Origin: Pectinatus sp.
GTDB taxonomy: Bacteria > Bacillota > Negativicutes > Selenomonadales > Selenomonadaceae
Assembly: GCA_020025135.1 (NCBI GenBank)
Contig: JAHHSQ010000001.1
Coordinates: forward strand, 1-64,000
Reading direction: 5' to 3'
DNA: 64,000 nt
The notes under the pieces: model-generated
What the model was told of the DNA's origin: nothing
Seen by the model: the letters and a program-made list of their open reading frames with translations, nothing else
The model's database searches: none
Position numbers and translations under genes: made by a program
Part shown: in pieces, positions 43,410 through 52,759 of the stretch
How the letters are laid out: the number at the start of each line of letters is the position of its first letter
Position numbering within the stretch: position 1 is the stretch's first letter

Positions 43410-46046
43410 ATGTCCAAATACAGAATATATAAGCTGGCAGAAGAATTTAAGACCGATAGTAAGACTATTTTGGATATCTTGAAGAAACATAATATTCAAG
43501 TAAGAGATGCTCGTAACACTGTGGGAGATAAGGAAAGAGAGTTATTAGCAGGTTCTTTGAGACAGAGCACCAATTCCAAGGCACAGGTAGTAGTTACTGA
43601 AGGGCATAAGTCGGCATTAACATCTGCAAGCAAAAATGTTCCAACGACTTTGGGTAAGCACCAACTGCCCGAAAAAAATAATCAACATAAAAATGACCGT
43701 CAGAAAAAGATGAGCAATAATTTGCATACATCCCATGTTGAAGCTGGCAGAGAAAATCATTCGCCAGAACATAAACAGTTTAATAATGGAAAAAATAGAC
43801 ATGGCAATTCGTCTAATATGCATGGAAAGATGATGAATAATACGGAAAAGAATAATACAAACAGAAATAAATTTGTTGGACAACAGAAAACTTCCGCTAG
43901 CTCACAACATGGCAATAATGTGACCAAACAAAAAAGCAATATTCGTGGACAGAAGCAACAAAATGTAAGAGGTCAGAAGACAAATACCCAACATGTCGGT
44001 CACAATTCTTCCAATAACAGAAACAATATGTCTGGGGCAAGAAATCACGAACAGAGAAACCATGAGCATGGCAATCATAGAGTGGAAGCAAAGACCAATA
44101 GTTCAGGTAAGTACCGAGAAAATAGTATGAAGGATAATAAGAAGAATTTGCAGAAGAGAAATAACAATAATCATAATAGATTTGCTAATAATAAAAATAC
44201 TATGAATAACGGCAATGCCAATAAGCGTTCTGGCAAGAAAAATTGGCGTGGCAATAATCGCAATAATAAAGAACAAGTTCCAGTACAAAAACAGGAAATC
44301 GTTCGTCCAAAATTAATCAAAGTGGGCGAAAGTATTTCAGTAAAAGAATTAGCGAGCAAGATGACCTATGCCGCTACTGACGTTATAAAAAAATTGATGA
44401 TGCTCGGTTGTATGGCAACTATCAATCAAGAAATAGATTATGATACAGCGGCATTGGTAGCAGAAGAATTTAATATCAAGGTGGAAGAGTTACCACCAGA
44501 GGTTGATTTGACGGAAATTCCAGAATATGAAGATAAGGCAGAGGATTTAATTCCGCGTTCGCCAGTTGTTACCGTCATGGGCCACGTCGACCATGGCAAA
44601 ACTTCCTTGCTAGATGTCATCAGAAAAACTTCAGTTACATCTAGTGAAGCAGGTGGTATTACTCAACATATCGGTGCTTATCAGGTTATGTGTAATGGCA
44701 AGAAGATTACCTTTTTAGATACGCCAGGGCATGAAGCTTTTACCGCAATGCGGGCAAGAGGAGCGCAAGCTACTGATATTGCCGTTTTGGTAGTAGCTGC
44801 TGACGATGGTGTTATGCCACAGACTTTAGAAGCAATTAACCATGCTAAATCAGCAAAAGTGCCAATCGTAGTAGCTATCAATAAGATTGATAAACCAGGT
44901 GCCAATCCGGAGAATGTCAAACAGCAGTTGGCAAATCACGAATTAATTGCGGAAGATTGGGGCGGAGATACTATTATGGTGCCTGTTTCGGCTAAAAAGA
45001 AACAGGGTATCGGCGAGTTGTTAGAAATGATTTTGCTGGTGGCAGAAGTGCAAGAATTGAAAGCTAATCCTAATCACCAAGCCAGAGGTATTATCATTGA
45101 AGCGCGTTTAGACAAGGGACGCGGGCCAGTAGCTACTGTTTTAGTGCAAAATGGTACTTTGCATATCGGTGATTCTATTGTTGCCGGAACTGCTTTTGGC
45201 AAGGTTAGAGCAATGATAAATGACCGTGGGGAAAAAGTGAAGAAGGCTGGTCCAGCAATGCCAGTAGAAGTGCTCGGTTTGTCTGATGTTCCAGAAGCGG
45301 GCGATGAAATGGCAGCTTTAGAAGAACATTTAGCTAAAACTATTGCGGAAAAACGCATTGAAAAACAACGTACTGAATTGATTAACAATAAAAAGGTATC
45401 ACTCGATGATTTATTCCAGCAGATTAGTGCTGGAAATATCAAAGACTTTAACATCTTGTTAAAAGCCGATGTGCAAGGGTCTTTGGAAGCGCTATCATCT
45501 TCATTATTGGGACTCAATAAGAGTGATGAAGTGCGTATTAACATCATTCATGCCGCAGTTGGGGCAGTAAATGAATCCGATGTCATGTTGGCTTCGGCAT
45601 CGAATGCCTTGGTCATTGCCTTTAATGTGCGCCCCGATAACAATGCACGTCGTGTTGCTGATACAGAAAAAGTTGATATTCGCACATATCGGGTCATTTA
45701 TGAAGCTATTAGTGATATTGAAGCAGCAATGAAGGGTATGCTTGCTCCGAAATATAAAGAAGTTATTCAGGGCAAGGTAGAAATTAGACAGGTTATGAAA
45801 TTCTCTAAAGCATTGGTCGCTGGTTCGTATGTATTGGAAGGAAAAATCACCAATACTTCTGATATTCGCATTTTGCGCGATAATATAGTTGTTTTTGAAG
45901 GTAAACTCGACTCTTTACGCAGATTTAAAGATGATGTAAAAGAAGTAGCTGCTGGCTTTGAATGTGGTATCACCATAGATGGTTATCGTGACTTTAAGGC
46001 GGGAGACATCATAGAACCGTACATCATGGAAGAAATAAAGCAGTAA
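43410..46046 (+). CDS. infB: Translation initiation factor IF-2
   Basis: IF-2, 878 residues, delivers fMet-tRNA to the 30S subunit with GTP. An N-terminal IF2_N domain (MSKYRIYKLAEEFKTDSK) is followed by a region of about 230 residues (65-295) made mostly of Asn, Lys, His, Gln, Arg and Gly. The second IF2_N (VKELASKMTYAATDVIKK) leads into the G domain with GHVDHGKTS (about 390), DTPGHEAF and NKID. Domains II-IV follow in full. The low-complexity linker varies freely among species. The start is the ATG after GGGGGTGGATTG. Confidence 0.97.
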   Translation: MSKYRIYKLAEEFKTDSKTILDILKKHNIQVRDARNTVGDKERELLAGSLRQSTNSKAQVVVTEGHKSALTSASKNVPTTLGKHQLPEKNNQHKNDRQKKMSNNLHTSHVEAGRENHSPEHKQFNNGKNRHGNSSNMHGKMMNNTEKNNTNRNKFVGQQKTSASSQHGNNVTKQKSNIRGQKQQNVRGQKTNTQHVGHNSSNNRNNMSGARNHEQRNHEHGNHRVEAKTNSSGKYRENSMKDNKKNLQKRNNNNHNRFANNKNTMNNGNANKRSGKKNWRGNNRNNKEQVPVQKQEIVRPKLIKVGESISVKELASKMTYAATDVIKKLMMLGCMATINQEIDYDTAALVAEEFNIKVEELPPEVDLTEIPEYEDKAEDLIPRSPVVTVMGHVDHGKTSLLDVIRKTSVTSSEAGGITQHIGAYQVMCNGKKITFLDTPGHEAFTAMRARGAQATDIAVLVVAADDGVMPQTLEAINHAKSAKVPIVVAINKIDKPGANPENVKQQLANHELIAEDWGGDTIMVPVSAKKKQGIGELLEMILLVAEVQELKANPNHQARGIIIEARLDKGRGPVATVLVQNGTLHIGDSIVAGTAFGKVRAMINDRGEKVKKAGPAMPVEVLGLSDVPEAGDEMAALEEHLAKTIAEKRIEKQRTELINNKKVSLDDLFQQISAGNIKDFNILLKADVQGSLEALSSSLLGLNKSDEVRINIIHAAVGAVNESDVMLASASNALVIAFNVRPDNNARRVADTEKVDIRTYRVIYEAISDIEAAMKGMLAPKYKEVIQGKVEIRQVMKFSKALVAGSYVLEGKITNTSDIRILRDNIVVFEGKLDSLRRFKDDVKEVAAGFECGITIDGYRDFKAGDIIEPYIMEEIKQ

Positions 46047-46059
46047 GGCGGTAAGAAAA

Positions 46060-46413
46060 TTGGGAGTACGTGTAGAGAAGTTACAAGAGGAGATAAAGCA
46101 TGCTGTTGGTAACATTCTCCTCAGAGATATGCACAATCCCCATTTGGGCTTTGTCACTGTAACTAGCGTGAAACTGACGCCTGATTTGCGCCATGCACGC
46201 ATTTATATCAGTGTATTGGGAAGTAAATCGCAGGTGGAGGATAGCTGGGAAGCATTGAAAAAATCGCAGGCTTATATCCGTCATTCTTTAGCGCAAAAAG
46301 TGAGAATGCGTTATGTACCTGAAATAGAATTATTTCCGGATACGACGATGCAATACAGTGCCCATATCCAGGGGATTATCAATAAGATTCATCGCGATGA
46401 AGGCAATAAATGA
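46060..46413 (+). CDS. rbfA: Ribosome-binding factor A
   Basis: A 117-residue RbfA, a KH-fold protein for 30S maturation: GVRVEKLQEEIKHAVGNIL, then DPRL-type region with VTVTSVKLTPDLRHARIYIS, and LRHSLA-like YIRHSLAQKVRMRYVPE. It begins with TTG 13 bases after infB. The operon ends at the terminator that follows. Confidence 0.93.
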   Translation: MGVRVEKLQEEIKHAVGNILLRDMHNPHLGFVTVTSVKLTPDLRHARIYISVLGSKSQVEDSWEALKKSQAYIRHSLAQKVRMRYVPEIELFPDTTMQYSAHIQGIINKIHRDEGNK

Positions 46414-46416
46414 TAC

Positions 46417-46452
46417 AAAGACAGTTGTGCAAAAGCGCAACTGTCTTTTCTC
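46417..46452 (+). terminator. rbfA terminator
   Basis: AAAGACAGTTGTGC and GCGCAACTGTCTTT pair over 14 positions around an AAAA loop, followed by TC and a T-containing tail. Confidence 0.9.
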
Positions 46453-46550
46453 AATAATAGGTGCTTTAGTGCCAATAATTTGACGATAAAGTAGGAAGGT
46501 AAATTTGTTGCCAAATAAGTCATTGAAAGAAATAAACGAGGTAAATTTTG

Positions 46551-47516
46551 ATGAGTGAGATTACATTAAAAAGAGCAGGAGAAATTATCAGACAAGCAAA
46601 ACACATTGCCATTTCTCCGCACTTGAATCCGGATGGTGATTCCTTGGGGTCGGCATTAGGACTCTATCATGCTTTGAGAACGAAAATAGTTGATGTACGA
46701 CTATTTTTGGATGATGATATGCCAGATAATTACCATATTTTACCTGGATGGGAATTATTTAAAAAACCAGTTGGGGAAATTACAGATATTGATTTATTAA
46801 TAGTGGTTGATTGTGATAATGAAAGAATAGGGAAAACAAGTTCCTTGATAAAGGCACCTATTCTCAATTTAGACCATCACCGCACCAATAATCAGCAAGC
46901 AACTTATTTATATAACGAACCACAATGTGCTGCTACTGGTGAAGTCATCTATCAACTGTTAAGAGAAATGGGGATTAATTTAAACGCCCAAATAGCAACT
47001 TGTTTATATACAGCTATAGCAACAGATTGTGGTTTCTTCCGATATGCTAATACAACGGCAGAAACAATGCGTATTGCAGCTGATTTATTAACCGCTGGAG
47101 CGGAGGCAGTAAGTGTATCAGAAGCAATGATGGAACGTTCTTTAGAGCAATTACAAATTTTGGCGGAAGCTATTCAGACGATGGAAATAAGAGCCAATGG
47201 TCGTCTGGCAGTTTTAACTGCTCCTAAAGAGATGTTAGAAAAATGCCATAACACGGAAGATATTGTCAATTATGGCCGGGCCGTAAAAGGTGTAGATGTA
47301 TCGCTTTTTGTCAAATATGTGGAACCACAGTTATCTAGGGTTAGTATGCGTTCTCGGTCCTTAAATGTCGCCGAAGTAGCGGAGAAATTTGGTGGCGGTG
47401 GGCACATACATGCAGCAGGAATTACACTAAAACATGATTTGGGAACGACAAAACAGCTGTTGATAGATTGTTTGGAAAAAGTATTGCAAGAGGATAAAGA
47501 TGACCATGGAATATAA
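46551..47516 (+). CDS. nrnA: Bifunctional oligoribonuclease/pAp phosphatase NrnA (DHH family)
   Basis: A 321-residue DHH-DHHA1 phosphoesterase that degrades short oligoribonucleotides and 3'-phosphoadenosine 5'-phosphate. The metal sites are HLNPDGDSLGS, DCDN and the DHH motif in NLDHHRTNNQ. The DHHA1 domain ends with the substrate-binding FGGGGHIHAAG. GAGG lies upstream of the ATG; a TTG one codon earlier is possible. truB overlaps its end by 17 bases. Confidence 0.93.
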   Translation: MSEITLKRAGEIIRQAKHIAISPHLNPDGDSLGSALGLYHALRTKIVDVRLFLDDDMPDNYHILPGWELFKKPVGEITDIDLLIVVDCDNERIGKTSSLIKAPILNLDHHRTNNQQATYLYNEPQCAATGEVIYQLLREMGINLNAQIATCLYTAIATDCGFFRYANTTAETMRIAADLLTAGAEAVSVSEAMMERSLEQLQILAEAIQTMEIRANGRLAVLTAPKEMLEKCHNTEDIVNYGRAVKGVDVSLFVKYVEPQLSRVSMRSRSLNVAEVAEKFGGGGHIHAAGITLKHDLGTTKQLLIDCLEKVLQEDKDDHGI

Positions 47517-48378
47517 CGGCTTTATCAATTTTTTAAAACCACCTGGAATGACATCACATGATGCGGTCAGTTGTATTAGGCGTATTTATGGGCAAAAAAA
47601 AGTTGGCCATGCTGGTACTTTGGACCCCGCTGCTGCTGGAGTATTACCGATTGCTCTAGGGCAGGCTACGCGTTTAATAGAATTTATGAGTGAAGTAGAA
47701 AAGGGATATATTGCTGAAATTTGGGCAGGCATTAAGACAGATAGTGGCGACGATACTGGCAAGGTCCTTTTGCGCGATGAAAATGTTGCTTGGCCAGAAG
47801 ATTTAGCGGCTTTAGCAGCTCAATTTAGTGGGACAATTTGGCAGCAACCACCACAATATTCAGCTATTAAAATTCAAGGTGAGAGAGCGTATAACTTAGC
47901 ACGTAACAATATTCAAGTTGATATGCCGAAACGACAGGTTACAGTTCATGCTTTAACCTTAAATAATAGTGATGATGAGCGCAAGATAATGTTGGAGGCA
48001 CGTTGTTCTAAGGGAACGTATATTCGTTCACTTTGTCAAGATATCGGTGCCTATATTGGCATTCCTGCAACGATGGGCTTTTTATTGCGAACTCAGGTAG
48101 GGCCATTTCTATTGGAAGAAGCTGTTTCTGAAATGGAAATTAGAGAAAATCCTCTAGAAAGACTGTTGCCTTTGTCTTTTGCACAGCATTTTTTGCCGGT
48201 CTTTACTCTTTTAGAGCCTTGGGCTGTGCGCTTTCAACATGGCCAAACAGTGCGGATAGATACATTTTGTAAAGAAGAGGTCGTTTTGGTTAAGACTACT
48301 GAAGAAAATTATCTCGGTGTAGGTAAAATAATGAATAAATATTTAAAACCAGTAAAGGTATTCCCCAGCGTTGATTGA
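47500..48378 (+). CDS. truB: tRNA pseudouridine(55) synthase TruB
   Basis: A 292-residue TruB converting U55 in the T loop of tRNAs. The catalytic aspartate is in GHAGTLDPAAAGVLP. Other landmarks are YSAIKIQGERAYNLAR and CSKGTYIRSLCQDIG. ATG 47500 is favoured by GAGG seven bases upstream; an ATG two codons later is an alternative. ribF, which often follows, is replaced by a convergent glycosyltransferase cluster. Confidence 0.95.
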   Translation: MTMEYNGFINFLKPPGMTSHDAVSCIRRIYGQKKVGHAGTLDPAAAGVLPIALGQATRLIEFMSEVEKGYIAEIWAGIKTDSGDDTGKVLLRDENVAWPEDLAALAAQFSGTIWQQPPQYSAIKIQGERAYNLARNNIQVDMPKRQVTVHALTLNNSDDERKIMLEARCSKGTYIRSLCQDIGAYIGIPATMGFLLRTQVGPFLLEEAVSEMEIRENPLERLLPLSFAQHFLPVFTLLEPWAVRFQHGQTVRIDTFCKEEVVLVKTTEENYLGVGKIMNKYLKPVKVFPSVD

Positions 48379-48383
48379 GAAAT

Positions 48384-48426
48384 AAGCGAGGAGTTTTGCT
48401 AAAAAGCAATGGTCCTCGCTATTTTT
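48384..48426 (+). terminator. truB terminator
   Basis: AGCGAGGA pairs with TCCTCGCT, with an inner TTGCT/AGCAA stem, then ATTTTTAT. It lies between the truB and convergent heptosyltransferase-like genes. Confidence 0.85.
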
Positions 48427-48528
48427 ATCAAAAAAATAAAGTTGCGAGTTTTAAGCTCACAACTTTTAAGTTGACATAAACGCATTTATTTCAGATATGA
48501 AGTTAGTTCTTGTAAAATAACAAAATTT

Positions 48529-49509
48529 CTAATCTTCGATTAATTTTAGTGTGCTATTAAAGATATTTTGTGGCGTTAAATCAGTTTCTTTTAGCACTAC
48601 GGTTTTATATAGATGAGGTTTGGGTGACCACTTCTCTAGATGTTCTGGAGAGGCAATGTAAAATAGGGCAATAACTGGTGTACCAACTGATAAGCCCATA
48701 TGCATCGTCCCCGTATCGACACTGATTAAAGCACGACTATTTTGTAGAAGAGCTCCTAGTTCTGCTAGAGAAGTAGCGTTGGTGAAATCTATATAATCTT
48801 TATTTAACTTGGAAAGTTCTTCACTGTAGCGCACGGCACGTTGCCCTGCTCCCGTGAGAATGACTTGGTAGGAAGTGGAGGCAAAAAATTGCAATATTTG
48901 AATACAAGTTGAAATGGGCATATCTTTTATCGCTAATTTTGAGACTGGACAGAGGCAAATGTAAGGCATTTCTGCAGAGAGGCCATGTTTATGCAATAGC
49001 TCTGTTACTTTGTCATGAGCACTTTGTGGTGGAGTGTAAGACATGGGCAATTCTGGATACTTTTTGCCAGTATAGTGAGACAGTAATTCTAAATTTATAT
49101 CTTGCATATGCTTGTTCTTACTAAGAGAGGGCAGTTTAGTAGGAGAGAGGAAGGCAGTGAAAAAACCTTTTTTGTGAGCATAAATGTGCTTCGCTTTAAA
49201 TAGGTAGGCCAATAAAATACCGCGCTCGTTACCGTAAATGATAAAGGCTGCATCTATTTTTCCCTTTAAGTCATGGCGGTATTCTTTGTAAAATTTATAA
49301 ATGCCAGATATACCGCGATGCCGTCCTTTTTTATCGTAGACGATGACATTATCAACACCATCTAAATACATGGCCGCTTCGGTAAAAGGGCTATTAACTA
49401 TAAATGTGATAGTAGCATCTGGGTATGATTTTTTTATGCCACTGCAGAGTGGTCCCGTTAATAAGATGTCGCCAAAAAATGAAGTGTTGATAATTAGAAA
49501 ATTTTTCAT
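48529..49509 (-). CDS. Glycosyltransferase family 9 (heptosyltransferase-like)
   Basis: A 326-residue GT9 enzyme of the ADP-heptose:LPS heptosyltransferase type. It starts FLIINTSFFGDILLTGPL, the nucleotide-sugar domain pattern of WaaC/WaaF/WaaQ, and has the C-terminal donor-binding SVDTGTMHMGLSVGTPVIALF. It probably adds a heptose or related sugar to the LPS inner core at the inner membrane. It is the distal gene of the minus-strand LPS cluster. Confidence 0.85.
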   Translation of the reverse strand: MKNFLIINTSFFGDILLTGPLCSGIKKSYPDATITFIVNSPFTEAAMYLDGVDNVIVYDKKGRHRGISGIYKFYKEYRHDLKGKIDAAFIIYGNERGILLAYLFKAKHIYAHKKGFFTAFLSPTKLPSLSKNKHMQDINLELLSHYTGKKYPELPMSYTPPQSAHDKVTELLHKHGLSAEMPYICLCPVSKLAIKDMPISTCIQILQFFASTSYQVILTGAGQRAVRYSEELSKLNKDYIDFTNATSLAELGALLQNSRALISVDTGTMHMGLSVGTPVIALFYIASPEHLEKWSPKPHLYKTVVLKETDLTPQNIFNSTLKLIED

Positions 49510-49590
49510 AGTATTAGGTGGCCTGTTGTGCCAAACCGCAATTTCTTCCTTTCAATATTGACATAATGAGAAGCTACATATGAGGAAGGA

Positions 49591-50562
49591 TTATTTAGCT
49601 ATTTTTTTTAGTAGATAGTGCCAGTACCAAATTAATGATTCCTTCCAGTAGCCTTTTTTACGTAGGACTTTGGAGTAAACTTTCATATCTTTGTAATTTT
49701 TAGGATACTCTAAGGGCGAATTTTTCCACGGGGTCATTTGCTCATATTTATGATAGATATCGTAGGCAAAATCTTCTTTATCAATGTGAATATTCCAAGC
49801 TACCGTCCATGGTTTAGGATGGGCTGCAAAGTGTAAAAGTACAATCTTATCGACGGCACTGTGGTGATAGTCAATCGTATTATAGATACTGGGGAGATAG
49901 TATATTTTTTGTGTCAAGAGGACATTGAGGGCATCTTGGTCTAAATAGCGATACCGTTTCGGGTCGGCATGGAGAATGGAAAGGACTTTGTCCATTACCT
50001 TGAAATCATTCCAAGCGGGGACATTGATGATTAAAAGGCCAGCATTAAAATAAGTGTGATTTTCGAGAGATAGAGCAGTATTGCGTTTCTTATTCATCCA
50101 TGGTAAATCTGGAACAGCAGCCACTAGATACGGTTTTTCCAGATTAATGGAGAATAAATTGGTGGCATCTCGTAAACAAACTATATCGGCATCCAAGTAA
50201 TAGATGTATTTTTCTTGGGGCAAAATGAGGGGAAAGAGAAAGCGAAAATATGTTGCTAGTGGTAAGTGGGCAAAAGATGGTAAGGTGAGAAGCTTGGCAG
50301 TATCGATAGTATACAGATAAATTGTAGTATGTAGGTTCTCAGCTAATTCTTTCAACTTTTCCCTATTTTGGGTGTGTAATCCAGCTGTGATGATATGAAA
50401 GATTAAGTTTCGTTTGGGATTATTGGCACAAAAGGAAGTTATAGAAGTAGCCAAACAGCGCATATAATTGTCATCTACCCCGTACCCAAGGTGATAGCAA
50501 GGCTGTTCCTTTTGGGACGAATTGGTATAGGCAAAACTAAATTTTTCTTGGACGTAAGACAT
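49591..50562 (-). CDS. Glycosyltransferase family 8 (LPS glycosyltransferase)
   Basis: A 323-residue GT8 protein like the WaaI/WaaJ outer-core galactosyl or glucosyl transferases. It begins CYHLGYGVDDNYMRCLATSI, contains the DxD metal site in YYLDADIVCL, and the family CYFNAGLL-like TYFNAGLLIINVPAW and LDQDALNVLL. It lies four bases from the next gene upstream, a second GT8, suggesting a tandem duplication that then diverged. Confidence 0.88.
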   Translation of the reverse strand: MSYVQEKFSFAYTNSSQKEQPCYHLGYGVDDNYMRCLATSITSFCANNPKRNLIFHIITAGLHTQNREKLKELAENLHTTIYLYTIDTAKLLTLPSFAHLPLATYFRFLFPLILPQEKYIYYLDADIVCLRDATNLFSINLEKPYLVAAVPDLPWMNKKRNTALSLENHTYFNAGLLIINVPAWNDFKVMDKVLSILHADPKRYRYLDQDALNVLLTQKIYYLPSIYNTIDYHHSAVDKIVLLHFAAHPKPWTVAWNIHIDKEDFAYDIYHKYEQMTPWKNSPLEYPKNYKDMKVYSKVLRKKGYWKESLIWYWHYLLKKIAK

Positions 50563-50566
50563 ATTA

Positions 50567-51544
50567 TTATTCCCTTCTTAACAATTTATCGCTCATTTTC
50601 CAGTAAGCATATCGCAATATCCATTTTATATATTGTGGATAATTATGTAATTTTTTCATAGTACGAGCCATGAATTTAGCTTGTTTGTATGTCGTCGGTT
50701 GCACGATGGGAACATCGTACCAAGGAGAGTAATCGCGATATTTTAACCAGAGTCGGGAAAGAAAGTGAAACTGTCCCCAACTTTGCCAAGGTTTAACTGT
50801 GGATGAATAGTGTAATAATACGGTATCTTTAGGTATATCTTGGCAATTAGAAGAGAGATGGTAGATATAATTGTATATATTTTCGACAAATAAAAGTTTA
50901 TTTTGTAATAAAATATTTAAACAATCTTGGTCAAAATATTTAAAATTATTTTTCTCTTGAAAGGTGTGTAAGAATTGATTGGAAATATTTTCTCTATTCC
51001 AATTTTCTACATTTATTAGGAGCATACCAGAATTGAAATATTTGTCGCTATTAAAGGAGAATTGTTTTTGTGCATATTTTACCATAGAAGTATCGTCTGC
51101 TACCACTATGGCAATTTTATTTTCAAAATCTCTAACCCACAATGGTAAAAGTGATTTTAAGCAGATAATATCAGCATCTAGATAAATAAATCTATCTGTT
51201 ATTGATGCTAAATTAGTAGCCACAAAAATACGGTAGTAGGCTGCTCTAGTCCAAATAAAGCCTGTTGGCAAAAAGTTAATATTTTTTAAATTTATCTTAT
51301 AAATATAAAGGGCAATATTTTTAAATTTTTGGCCTAAGGCAGTGAGGCGACGCATATCATCACTAAATAAACCATCGGTAAAGATGTGAAAGACGATGGG
51401 GAGATTTTGATTATTGAGAACTACGGAAGAGATGCTCACGCCTAAGGGAAATCCAAAGTTAGCATCTACGCCATAGGCAATGTGAAGGGCACTTTTTTCA
51501 TCTATTTGATTGCCAATATTTTTTTTCGGACAGATAAAATTCAT
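50567..51544 (-). CDS. Glycosyltransferase family 8 (LPS glycosyltransferase), paralogue
   Basis: A 325-residue GT8 protein with HIAYGVDANFGFPLGVSISS at the start, DxD in IYLDADIICL, and YFNSGMLLINVENW and FDQDCLNILL. It is parallel in layout to its neighbour but clearly different in sequence, so it probably uses another acceptor. Divergent from the polysialyltransferase-like gene, with about 115 bp between the two starts. More AT-rich than the flanking genes. Confidence 0.88.
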   Translation of the reverse strand: MNFICPKKNIGNQIDEKSALHIAYGVDANFGFPLGVSISSVVLNNQNLPIVFHIFTDGLFSDDMRRLTALGQKFKNIALYIYKINLKNINFLPTGFIWTRAAYYRIFVATNLASITDRFIYLDADIICLKSLLPLWVRDFENKIAIVVADDTSMVKYAQKQFSFNSDKYFNSGMLLINVENWNRENISNQFLHTFQEKNNFKYFDQDCLNILLQNKLLFVENIYNYIYHLSSNCQDIPKDTVLLHYSSTVKPWQSWGQFHFLSRLWLKYRDYSPWYDVPIVQPTTYKQAKFMARTMKKLHNYPQYIKWILRYAYWKMSDKLLRRE

Positions 51545-51658
51545 AAAAATCTTAATCCTTTCTATGGCATGGTTGTCAGGTATTCTGAAGATGTGTTACA
51601 CTGTGAGAGAATTTTAAAAAGTATCAGTATGGAGGATTACTGCATTGCAGTTAGGGAA

Positions 51659-52759
51659 ATGAAGAAAAATTTATTTATAGTGAATACGCCGTATCATCTT
51701 TTGACTTGTTTTATTCTTGCCAACAGTTTGTTTTCTGAAGATGAAAATTACTTGTCCTTGATACATCCACATGGTTTTTCTAAATGGTCAAAAGACATGC
51801 TCTTATCGTATTTAATGAGTGAAAATGCTGGTTATCAAAGGGTTTTTTCCCTCGGAAATTGGCTTTCGAGTCGCAATAAAAGTAAGAGCTATCGCCAGCA
51901 AGTGTTAGATGTACAAAAAAACATGGGGAATTTAGGGATTGAACAAGTTTTTTTAGGTAGTGATATTGACCCTCAAAATCAATTATTAGTGGCCAGTTTA
52001 GGATTGACAAAATTTTGGCGTTATGAGGATGGCCTTTTTTCGTATTATAATGCCGATAGGTGTCGTTCTTGGTGGCATGCTCACTTTCATCGCTGGCGAT
52101 TGCGTCTTTTGCAATATATATCTGGGATAAAGACATCTATAAATTTGAACACCATAACAGCTAGTGCTAGTACTGCTGGCTTAGGAGATTATATGTATGC
52201 ACCTGACCTTTTACAGCGTTATTCTCCCGAGACACGGGCGATAAGCAAAGAAAATATTGATACTGCCATGCAGATTTTACAGGCTAAGAATTTATTGCCC
52301 GTAGATTTTACCTCGCCTACAGTGTTATTTTTAAGTCAACCATTAATTGAGAAAGGATGGTTTACTCAGGTTGAGGAGAGGAAGTGTTTAGAGCAAGTAT
52401 TATCTGTCTGTCCCCCTAATACTCAGTTAATCTACAAGCCTCATCCCAACGATAGAGCAGAAAAAATAGCCTACTACAAGCAAAATTTTCCGCAATTAAA
52501 GTTGAGCTATAGCATTATTCCAGCGGAAATAATCTTTGCTAGTAGTGAAAATCTATTAGCAGTTATCAGTTATCAATCTACGGCTTTGCTGAATGTGCGC
52601 TGTTTTTCTCGGCCTAGAAAAGTTCAGCAAGTAAAAGCGATAAGTTTATCTGATTTCGCAAATAGTCCTGTTTTGCCTCCTTATAAAAAAATAATGAAAA
52701 ATGCAGGCGTTTTATTTCCTAGTAGTTTAACGGATATTCAAGAAATAATGTCGCGATAG
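51659..52759 (+). CDS. Polysialyltransferase/GT52-like glycosyltransferase
   Basis: About 366 residues. The start MKKNLFIVNTPYHLLTCFIL is typical of the bacterial sialyltransferase families GT52 and alpha-2,8-polysialyltransferase (GT38-like). YEDGLFSYY and the KPHP motif (QLIYKPHPNDRAEK), used to bind CMP-sugar, support this. The donor and product are not certain. The open frame begins 59 codons upstream, inside the 5' end of the opposite GT8 gene, so ATG 51659 is preferred. It is the only plus-strand gene in the LPS cluster, and its 3' end overlaps the convergent GT4 gene by 22 bases. Confidence 0.75.
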   Translation: MKKNLFIVNTPYHLLTCFILANSLFSEDENYLSLIHPHGFSKWSKDMLLSYLMSENAGYQRVFSLGNWLSSRNKSKSYRQQVLDVQKNMGNLGIEQVFLGSDIDPQNQLLVASLGLTKFWRYEDGLFSYYNADRCRSWWHAHFHRWRLRLLQYISGIKTSINLNTITASASTAGLGDYMYAPDLLQRYSPETRAISKENIDTAMQILQAKNLLPVDFTSPTVLFLSQPLIEKGWFTQVEERKCLEQVLSVCPPNTQLIYKPHPNDRAEKIAYYKQNFPQLKLSYSIIPAEIIFASSENLLAVISYQSTALLNVRCFSRPRKVQQVKAISLSDFANSPVLPPYKKIMKNAGVLFPSSLTDIQEIMSR

